Of a DNA stretch of 64,000 bases, positions 57,471 through 64,000 are shown in pieces. The notes below the pieces were generated by a model. The model searched no databases. It was given only the letters and a program-made list of their open reading frames with translations, and was not told the DNA's origin. The stretch spans positions 3,224,001 through 3,288,000 of the forward strand of contig AP025763.1 in NCBI GenBank assembly GCA_027943745.1, read 5' to 3'. Position 1 is the first letter of the stretch. Every line of letters begins with the position of its first letter. The translations under genes and the position numbers were made by a program. The stretch is from Neptuniibacter victor (GTDB lineage Bacteria; Pseudomonadota; Gammaproteobacteria; Pseudomonadales; Balneatricaceae).

Positions 57471-58519
57471 TCGACCACCCAGTCGTCCAACACATTGTCA
57501 TCAAAATAGGGGCTTTGACGCATGACTGGCACCACCTTTTCCACCAACCACCCGGCAATATGCTGCAGCTCTTCAGTTTTTGCTGCAACCGCTATTAAAT
57601 AACCCAAAGTACGTGGGATATCCGCCAAATACCCTGATTTACCATCGCGTATATTGAGTCTTGAAAAAATACCGATCGCTTTAAGGTGCCGTTGCGCGCC
57701 CATTAGATCGAACCAACGTTTAAAATAGACACTATCCGGCATTACCCGCCCCCGCTCAATCAAACCCAAACGGAAGCTTTCCACCCACTCATAAACCAAC
57801 TCATCAGGCCAACTGATATAGCAGTCTCTTAAAAGGGATACCAAATCATAGGTAATAGGGCCTTCAACGGCATCTTGAAAATCGATCACCCCCGGAGGCT
57901 GTTTATCACGAAACATTAAATTTCTTGAATGATAATCCCGGTGAACAAAAACAGTTGGCTGCTCGAGTGAAGCATCAATTAAATAATTAAAAAGGAAGTC
58001 GACCATCTGCTGTTCATCGGCATCGAGGGAGAGTTCTAACAACCCCTGCAGAAACCACTCACGAAACAACTCCACCTCTCGCTGAAGCAATGGCTGATCG
58101 TATAACGGAAACAAACGACCATTCGAAGGTTGACAGTCCTGCATAACAGCCAGAACATTCAGTGCATCTGTATAGAGCGAATTAACGGTTTCATCATTTA
58201 ATTGCGCTAAGTATTGATCATCACCAAAGTCCTCAAGCAACATAAACCCTTGCGTGAAATCGGACTGATAAACGTGAGGAACAGAAACACCGGCTGCCTC
58301 AAGCTCTGTAGCAATGGTTACAAAAGGTCGACTATCTTCTTTAGCTGGCGGAGCATCTACCGCAATCCAAGTAGACTCACCCGAATGGGCCCGAAAATAG
58401 CGCCGAAAACTAGCATCACCGGAAACGGCTAACAGCTGCCAATTAGCACAATCAAATCCTTCAAATTGAGGCAGAACTTGCTCCAACCAATTTTGCAGTT
58501 GCGTATAACGCTGATCCAT
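57467..58519 (-). CDS. amgK: N-acetylmuramate/N-acetylglucosamine kinase
   Basis: Aminoglycoside-phosphotransferase-fold kinase giving MurNAc-1-phosphate. 350 residues from the ATG at 58519 (AGG upstream); a TTG at 58537 is an in-frame alternative. Catalytic motifs: VFVHRDYHSRNLMF (Brenner-type HxDxxxxN) and GVIDFQDAVEG (metal Asp). With murU next to it and mupP at 6.8 kb, three recycling genes are present; anmK is not in the window. Confidence 0.93.
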   Translation of the reverse strand: MDQRYTQLQNWLEQVLPQFEGFDCANWQLLAVSGDASFRRYFRAHSGESTWIAVDAPPAKEDSRPFVTIATELEAAGVSVPHVYQSDFTQGFMLLEDFGDDQYLAQLNDETVNSLYTDALNVLAVMQDCQPSNGRLFPLYDQPLLQREVELFREWFLQGLLELSLDADEQQMVDFLFNYLIDASLEQPTVFVHRDYHSRNLMFRDKQPPGVIDFQDAVEGPITYDLVSLLRDCYISWPDELVYEWVESFRLGLIERGRVMPDSVYFKRWFDLMGAQRHLKAIGIFSRLNIRDGKSGYLADIPRTLGYLIAVAAKTEELQHIAGWLVEKVVPVMRQSPYFDDNVLDDWVVE

Positions 58520-58661
58520 TAGACCTGAAAACCTCAATCGTGAAAATAATGGCCGCTATTATTACATTTCACTCATCAAAATGGGTATAACTCCTGCAAG
58601 TTTATACAGAAAGACTATAGCAACCGCATAAAAACCCATCGGAATGCTACACTCGCTGCTG

Positions 58662-58730
58662 AGAATGATTTATCATTCTTCGCTTTACACTTTATTTAAT
58701 AGGGTTCGGGCATATACCGGATTCTCCGGT
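58662..58730 (+). promoter_or_regulatory. Palindrome and hairpin in the amgK-lptD intergenic region
   Basis: AGAATGAT-TT-ATCATTCT (58662-58679) is a perfect 8-bp palindrome close to a Fur box (TGAGAAT-G-ATTTATCA against TGATAAT-N-ATTATCA, one extra base). Further down is a 5-bp ACCGG/CCGGT hairpin (58716-58730). The 238-nt region feeds both amgK and lptD. Confidence 0.4.
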
Positions 58731-58757
58731 AACAGCTGAAACGGATTTAGTTAATAG

Positions 58758-61664
58758 ATGCCCTTCGCCAAACGTTCGACTTATACACTCACGCTTGCTA
58801 TTAGCGCCGCATTAATCTCGAGTTATGCAAGCGCAGAAGCAGCTCCCTCAGAGCCTGAAATGGCATGGAGTTGCAGCATGACAAAAGATGGTGAGTGGGA
58901 CTGTGCCGTTAACGAAGCATTAGTCAAAGAGGTAGAACAACAGGCGCTAGAGAATAATGCGCCTGCTGAGCCTAATCAATCCACTAACGACAACACGACA
59001 GTCGTTAATAGCACCCCGCAGAAAGCAAACGGCAGCAATGATTCCAAAGAGATTGAATCCGTAGCGATTGAATCCGCTCCTGCTGCCATTGCCGCGCCGG
59101 TTAATGTCATTAGATCGACAACAACTCCTGCAGACCAGCCGACACCCAATCGAGCAAGAAATACTCGACTTGCCACGAAGACATCTACAAATGGCGTTTG
59201 GGACTGCGTCGCTGGCGCAAACGGCGACTGGGTATGTAACGGTGAAGGCACAGCAACACAAAATATCGCAACACAACCTATCATCGATACTAACCGCCCT
59301 GTTGCTAATAACGCCGTCACCAGCTCTCAACCTATCGCAACTCAAGAGATCATTGGTAGTGAATGGCAGTGCGGCACAACCGCAGGCGGTGACTGGGATT
59401 GTCATAAAGTTAATATCCACGCGCTTTCGGTACCGACAGGTAACGGTCGTCAAGGACAAAGCGCGCCGGCGTACATTACCGAAAACCCATATTCTCACTT
59501 AGATTGGGCTTACTACCGCGATCCAAAAGGTCAGCAATGCTCCGGCCGTTACCTAGAGCCGCAGTTTGCCAGCACCGGCGATGAGCACTTAGCAAACCCG
59601 CCCTTATACCTAGAAGCAGATCAGTCATCGACCATCCTTGGTGGCCTCAGTCGTCTTCAAGGGGGTGTTACTATGCGCCAAGGCAAACGCCGATTAAGTT
59701 CAAGCAGCGCCGAGCTCGACCAAGTGACCAACAAAGCAAGGCTCGAAGGCAACGTAACCTTCCGAGAGCCCGGCTTATTGATGCTGAGCGACAGCGCTCA
59801 GGTTGATACAACGACCTCCGAGGCGATCTTTTCCAATGCCCAATACGTTATCCATGAAGAGGGATTACGGGGTAAAGCAGATCGCATCATTCGTCTGGAA
59901 GATGAACGTCTACGTATAGAAGATGGTGACTACACTTACTGCCCTCCTTATAGCGAAGCCTGGAATCTCGAAGCCGATAGCATCGTATTGAATAAAGAGG
60001 AAGGCTACGGTGAAGCCGAAGATGCCGTTCTGCGGGTCGCAGGCATTCCGATTTTCTATGCCCCCTATTTCACCTTCCCTATTGATGATACGCGCCGCTC
60101 TGGCTTTTTGTACCCAAGCCTTGGCTATAGCAAAGATAGTGGTTTAGATGTCTCAGTACCTTATTATTTCAATATCGCGCCCAATATAGATGACACACTA
60201 ACAACCCGACTGATCACAGACCGCGGTTTGCTCTTAGAAAATGAACTACGCTATTTAAATAGCTGGTCGCAAAGCACACTAAGTACGGCGTACATTGCAG
60301 AAGACGATAAAACCAATGATGCACGGTGGTTGCTAGGCGTTAATCACGAAGGCAACTTTGCCAACAATTGGCACACCAACATTGATTACACATCCGTCAG
60401 CGATGAAGAATATTTCGATGATCTAGATACTAACCTAGAGGTAAGCCGTCAAAGCCACTTGGATAAACGGGCGGATCTTGCTTACATCGAAGAGAATTGG
60501 GAATTTAACGCCCGAGTCCATGATTACCAAACAATCGATAGGAATAGCGAAGCACCGTACAAACGCCTCCCAGAACTCACTCTATCTGGCAACCGCAGCT
60601 TTGGTGAAGGCGGTGAATTCAAGTACAAAGCTCAATACGCTCAATTTGATCGCGACCTCACAGGATTAACGGGCAGTGACCGGGTAATTGGTGACAGACG
60701 CTTCCTCCTACCAAGTGCTAGCTATCTGTGGCAAAACTCATGGGGCTACCTGAAACCTGAAGTCGCTCTTTGGAGCAGCTCTTACTCTCTTGAAAATCAA
60801 GTAACTGGCTTGAGTTCCAGCCCTTCAATCAACGCACCGATTCTTAGCGTTGATAGCGGACTTATATTTGAGCGAGAGTTAAGTAGCGGTGGTACTCATA
60901 CACTAGAGCCAAGGCTATTTGGTTTATACGTACCGGAAGAGAACCAAGATGCGATCCCAGATTTCGACACATCTGAACTCGACTTCAGCTATTACTCCTT
61001 ATTCCGCAAAAATAGATTCAGCGGTCTCGATCGTCTAGGCGATACACAACAGCTATCTCTCGGTTTAAGTAGCCATCTATACACTAAGGACGGCGACGAA
61101 ACAGCAAGCTTCAGCATAGGCCAAGCCTATTATTTTGCTGACCGCAAAGTTCAACTCAACAGCACAGATCCTGACGAGACAAGTGGACAGAGCGATATAG
61201 CGACAGAGGCAGTATGGTATCTATCACCCAATTTCAGAGCTAGTTTCGATGCCATCTTAGACAATAGTGACTTTAAGAATACCGAATCGAATGTACGCCT
61301 GCGCTATAACAGCGATAAAGACCATCGATTTGACTTTAGCTACCGTTACGAAGATAACGTAAGAAAACAAACAGATCTTTCTTTTATCTGGCCTGTTGCT
61401 AACCATTGGACCGCCATGGGGCGTTGGCTCTATGACATAAAAGACAGCGACAGCCTAGAAACTGCATTAGGTCTTGAATATGAAAGCTGCTGCTGGAAAG
61501 TCAGCTTTGCCGGAAGGCGCTGGCTGGACGACACAGATAAATTTGATACGGGTGTGTTCTTAAACTTTACCCTTAAAGGACTCGGCTCATTCGGCAGCGG
61601 CAGTAGCGGCTTTATGAATGACATCATCGGCTATGAAGAGCGTGAAGAGCAAAATGAATACTAA
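58758..61664 (+). CDS. lptD: LPS-assembly protein LptD with expanded N-terminal Cys-Trp domain
   Basis: Outer-membrane beta-barrel that inserts LPS with LptE. 968 residues, long for the family (E. coli 784). A signal peptide ends near SSYASA. Residues about 30-245 form a low-complexity region with three copies of the motif W-x-C-x7-W-x-C: W37-C49, W148-C160 and W203-C215. The OstA/LptA-like periplasmic domain starts near 290 (LQGGVTMRQGKRRLSS) and the barrel (LptD_C) runs from about 440 to the end. The paired C-terminal cysteines (ESCCW, Cys911-912) match the CC pair needed for the disulfide switch. surA starts inside its 3' end. Confidence 0.96.
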   Translation: MPFAKRSTYTLTLAISAALISSYASAEAAPSEPEMAWSCSMTKDGEWDCAVNEALVKEVEQQALENNAPAEPNQSTNDNTTVVNSTPQKANGSNDSKEIESVAIESAPAAIAAPVNVIRSTTTPADQPTPNRARNTRLATKTSTNGVWDCVAGANGDWVCNGEGTATQNIATQPIIDTNRPVANNAVTSSQPIATQEIIGSEWQCGTTAGGDWDCHKVNIHALSVPTGNGRQGQSAPAYITENPYSHLDWAYYRDPKGQQCSGRYLEPQFASTGDEHLANPPLYLEADQSSTILGGLSRLQGGVTMRQGKRRLSSSSAELDQVTNKARLEGNVTFREPGLLMLSDSAQVDTTTSEAIFSNAQYVIHEEGLRGKADRIIRLEDERLRIEDGDYTYCPPYSEAWNLEADSIVLNKEEGYGEAEDAVLRVAGIPIFYAPYFTFPIDDTRRSGFLYPSLGYSKDSGLDVSVPYYFNIAPNIDDTLTTRLITDRGLLLENELRYLNSWSQSTLSTAYIAEDDKTNDARWLLGVNHEGNFANNWHTNIDYTSVSDEEYFDDLDTNLEVSRQSHLDKRADLAYIEENWEFNARVHDYQTIDRNSEAPYKRLPELTLSGNRSFGEGGEFKYKAQYAQFDRDLTGLTGSDRVIGDRRFLLPSASYLWQNSWGYLKPEVALWSSSYSLENQVTGLSSSPSINAPILSVDSGLIFERELSSGGTHTLEPRLFGLYVPEENQDAIPDFDTSELDFSYYSLFRKNRFSGLDRLGDTQQLSLGLSSHLYTKDGDETASFSIGQAYYFADRKVQLNSTDPDETSGQSDIATEAVWYLSPNFRASFDAILDNSDFKNTESNVRLRYNSDKDHRFDFSYRYEDNVRKQTDLSFIWPVANHWTAMGRWLYDIKDSDSLETALGLEYESCCWKVSFAGRRWLDDTDKFDTGVFLNFTLKGLGSFGSGSSGFMNDIIGYEEREEQNEY

Positions 61665-62946
61665 GCTCCGCAATATCTTATCCGCAGCTGCACTAGCGCT
61701 GCTAATTCCAACACAACACGCGATCGCTGAAGCGATTCCCTTAGATCGTGTTGCCGCAATCGTAAATGACGGCATTGTGATGCAAAGCGAACTTAACCAG
61801 CGTATTGCACTGGTAAAAGAACAACTTGCAGCGCGCAATACCAAACTACCGCCTGAGCATATTTTCCGTAAGCAAGTCCTGAATCGTTTAATTTTAGAGA
61901 GCATTCAGAAACAGCTGGGTAAGCAACAAGGCATACGCGTCTCTGACGGGCAGCTAAATAACGCACTCAGTAGCATTGCTTCACAGAATGGACTATCACT
62001 TGAGCAGTTTCGTGACGCGCTAATCGCTGAAGGTCGTGACTACAACCAAGCCCGCGAGCAGATACGCACCGAACTATATATCAATAGTGTTCAACAAAAC
62101 TTAGTCAACCGCCGCATCCGTGTTTCAGAACAAGAACTTGATAACTTCCTAACCTCTGAAAGCGGGCAAAGCCAAGTATCAGCTGAATACCAGCTGGGAC
62201 ATATTTTAATTGCCACACCGTCCCAAGCATCACCTGAGATTATTCAGAAAGCAGAACGCATTGCGAACGATGTTTACAAAAAGCTCGAAGAGGGCAGTAA
62301 CTTTGCTGAGTTAGCGGTTGAGTTTTCTAATGCACCCAACGCACTTAAAGGGGGTGACCTCGGCTGGAGAAAAGCTGCAGAACTGCCTGAAGTACTTGGC
62401 GATGCCGCTCGTAAACTCTCACCCGCAGGGTTCAGCAAACCGGTCCGCTCTCCTAGCGGCTTCCATATTTTGCTAATGAAAGATAAACGTGGCGGCGCGG
62501 TACAATTAGTCGAACAACGCCTTGTCAGCCATATTCTTTTAAAACCAAGCGAAATAAGAACGGCCGAACAGGCTCAGCGCCAGATCACACAAATATTCCA
62601 ACGCATACAAAGCGGTGACGACTTTTCTTCAATGGCCAAAGAGTTCAGTGATGATCCTGCCAGCGGCTCGGAAGGAGGCTCATTAGGCTGGACTCAAAAC
62701 GGGCAGATGGTTCCTGAGTTTGAGCAAGTCATGAACAATACCGCTATCGGCCAAGTATCCACACCATTTGAATCACGATTTGGCTGGCACATTCTTACTG
62801 TGCTAGACAAGCGCACCGAGGACTTAGGCGAAAAGATGCAAGAGAACCGTGCACGTGCAGCGATACAAAAGCGTAAGTTTAACGAAGAACTTACCAACTG
62901 GCTGCGTGAAATACGCTCGCAAGCCTATGTTGATATTAAGGAGTAA
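61654..62946 (+). CDS. surA: Periplasmic chaperone SurA
   Basis: Chaperone and prolyl isomerase for outer-membrane proteins. I take the ATG at 61654 (430 residues, E. coli 428), overlapping the lptD stop by 11 nt. A signal peptide ends near AIAEA. The N-terminal core starts [19 protein letters not shown], and two parvulin (PpiC) domains follow at about 177-278 ([13 protein letters not shown]) and 288-388 ([25 protein letters not shown]). Its adjacency to lptD is standard. Confidence 0.96.
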   Translation: MNTKLRNILSAAALALLIPTQHAIAEAIPLDRVAAIVNDGIVMQSELNQRIALVKEQLAARNTKLPPEHIFRKQVLNRLILESIQKQLGKQQGIRVSDGQLNNALSSIASQNGLSLEQFRDALIAEGRDYNQAREQIRTELYINSVQQNLVNRRIRVSEQELDNFLTSESGQSQVSAEYQLGHILIATPSQASPEIIQKAERIANDVYKKLEEGSNFAELAVEFSNAPNALKGGDLGWRKAAELPEVLGDAARKLSPAGFSKPVRSPSGFHILLMKDKRGGAVQLVEQRLVSHILLKPSEIRTAEQAQRQITQIFQRIQSGDDFSSMAKEFSDDPASGSEGGSLGWTQNGQMVPEFEQVMNNTAIGQVSTPFESRFGWHILTVLDKRTEDLGEKMQENRARAAIQKRKFNEELTNWLREIRSQAYVDIKE

Positions 62947-62951
62947 ACCGC

Positions 62952-63950
62952 TTGGGGATTAATAGACTTGTCATCACCCCCGGTGAACCTTCAGGTATAG
63001 GCCCAGATCTGTGCATTCAGATTGCTCAGCTGGGCCATTCGGATGAGCTCGTCGTCGTTGCTGATCCTGAGTTGCTACGTAAGCGCGCCAGTATGCTACA
63101 ACTGCCGCTATCTATAGAACAATTTGATCCAGAGTTACCCGCGTCACCAACACCGGCGCGAACGCTTAAAGTACTGCCTGTGCCTCTAAAGGCTGAAGCA
63201 CAACCAGGTGTTTTAAATGCAGCCAATGCTGAATATGTACTATCAACGCTCAGCATTGCGACCCAGGGCTGCATCGATGGCGTATTTTCCGCCCTTATCA
63301 CCGCACCGGTGCATAAAGGGGTTATCAACGACGCGGGCATACCTTTTAGCGGTCATACCGAGTTTCTAGAAGCACTAACAGAGACGAAGAAAGTCGTTAT
63401 GATGCTAGCAACAGAGGGGCTGCGCGTTGCACTCGCCACGACACATCTACCCCTGCGCGATATAGCGGATGCCATCACACCAGAATTACTAAGTGAAGTC
63501 ATCGAAGTATTAGACCACGACCTTAAAACCAGCTTTGGCATTGAACAGCCAAGAATCATGGTTACCGGCTTAAACCCCCACGCAGGCGAAGGCGGGCATT
63601 TGGGTCGCGAAGAGATCGAAGTCATTGAACCTACCCTTGAGCGCCTTAGAGCTAAGAACATCAATCTAATCGGCCCTCTCCCTGCAGACACGCTTTTCAC
63701 CGAGAAATACTTACAAGATGCGGATGCCGTGCTTGCTATGTATCACGACCAAGGCTTACCTGTACTAAAATACAAAGGCTTCGGCAAAGCGGTAAATATT
63801 ACTTTGGGCATGCCTATCATTCGTACCTCCGTAGATCATGGCACCGCTTTAGATCTGGCAGGTACCGGGCAAGCAGATTCTGGCAGCCTACTAACTGCCA
63901 TCGACTATGCAGGCGAGATGTCTCGTCACCGCAAACAATTCGCGAACTAA
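62952..63950 (+). CDS. pdxA: 4-hydroxythreonine-4-phosphate dehydrogenase
   Basis: Oxidises 4-phosphohydroxythreonine in pyridoxal phosphate synthesis; SerC at the left of the window makes the substrate. 332 residues with [48 protein letters not shown] and [12 protein letters not shown]. The start is a TTG at 62952, clearly supported by AAGGAG eight nt upstream and by the conserved protein start; no ATG fits. Confidence 0.95.
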   Translation: MGINRLVITPGEPSGIGPDLCIQIAQLGHSDELVVVADPELLRKRASMLQLPLSIEQFDPELPASPTPARTLKVLPVPLKAEAQPGVLNAANAEYVLSTLSIATQGCIDGVFSALITAPVHKGVINDAGIPFSGHTEFLEALTETKKVVMMLATEGLRVALATTHLPLRDIADAITPELLSEVIEVLDHDLKTSFGIEQPRIMVTGLNPHAGEGGHLGREEIEVIEPTLERLRAKNINLIGPLPADTLFTEKYLQDADAVLAMYHDQGLPVLKYKGFGKAVNITLGMPIIRTSVDHGTALDLAGTGQADSGSLLTAIDYAGEMSRHRKQFAN

Positions 63951-63953
63951 TTC

Positions 63954-64000
63954 ATGAGCAAAAAACCTGTAACGCATAAAGCCCGTAAACGATTTGGGCA
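63954..64000 (+). CDS. rsmA: 16S rRNA dimethyladenosine transferase, 5' fragment
   Basis: Only the first 15 codons are in the window: SKKPVTHKARKRFG. The HKARKRFGQ motif is the start of RsmA (KsgA), which dimethylates A1518 and A1519 of 16S rRNA, and its place after pdxA fits the standard lptD-surA-pdxA-rsmA order. Confidence 0.85.
   Translation, partial: MSKKPVTHKARKRFG

Noticed and set aside
1-64000. tRNA, rRNA, insertion sequences, prophage or integrase genes
   Set aside because: I looked for tRNA-like cloverleaf ends, transposase and integrase motifs and long direct or inverted repeats and found none I could support.

Overview
The window reads as chromosomal DNA of a marine gammaproteobacterium close to the Oceanospirillales/Pseudomonadales (a Neptunomonas-, Amphritea- or Neptuniibacter-like Oceanospirillaceae is my best guess; this is inference from protein resemblance and gene order, not a search). 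Gene order repeatedly matches Pseudomonas blocks: hisC-pheA-serC-gyrA with ubiG-mupP-yciK diverging, bioBFHCD next to comF, rpsF-rpsR-DUF2232-rplI-dnaB, rpe-gph-trpEGDC, and amgK/murU beside lptD-surA-pdxA-rsmA. No tRNA, rRNA, transposase, phage gene or CRISPR array was seen. Both ends cut genes: hisC at the left, rsmA at the right.

Layout. 0-6 kb: aromatic amino acid, serine and histidine genes behind gyrA, all on the minus strand. 6-13.6 kb: ubiG-mupP-yciK, rluB, an H-NS-type gene, yciO, rnm, yciB, yciI, a short OmpA-family protein and a secreted DsrE-like protein. 13.7-26.8 kb: purine synthesis (purL, guaA, guaB) with mltF, tadA, xseA, an M23 peptidase, an FKBP isomerase and a YbfF-type esterase. 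26.8-32.8 kb: a SprA-related putative metalloprotease, a small unknown gene and the biotin operon bioBFHCD. 32.8-36.7 kb: comF, a Na/Pi cotransporter-type protein, trmO and two unknown small genes. 36.7-39.6 kb: a four-gene operon for a multi-cysteine modified peptide. 39.8-47.6 kb: bioA with a thioesterase, then dnaB/ribosomal proteins, an orphan Cache-HAMP-PAS sensor and OsmC. 47.6-54.7 kb: trpEGDC, nhaA, gph, rpe. 54.8-64 kb: a DUF3530 protein, djlA, murU, amgK, then the outer-membrane biogenesis run lptD-surA-pdxA-rsmA.

The most interesting system is the operon at 36767-39563. It encodes a secreted precursor with six 17-residue units, each carrying two EGKC motifs (12 cysteines), followed by a DUF692/MNIO iron enzyme, a DUF2063 partner and a DoxX-type membrane protein. 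This is the architecture of the HvfA/bufferin class of RiPPs, in which MNIO enzymes convert cysteines to copper-binding oxazolone/thioamide groups. A hairpin with a short T-run separates the precursor from its enzymes, and the units differ mostly at synonymous positions, so the peptide repeat appears to be under selection.

Second is the leader of nhaA. It has its own intrinsic terminator just upstream of the ribosome binding site and upstream stems with a mutually exclusive pairing option, the layout of a cation-responsive riboswitch. Smaller points: an rpsF leader hairpin resembling the S6:S18 autoregulatory site, triplicated W-x-C motifs in LptD, inverted repeats at the gyrA and trpE promoters, and an H-NS gene between yciO and rluB. 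The MurNAc-recycling genes (mupP, amgK, murU) are split across two loci 50 kb apart but all present.
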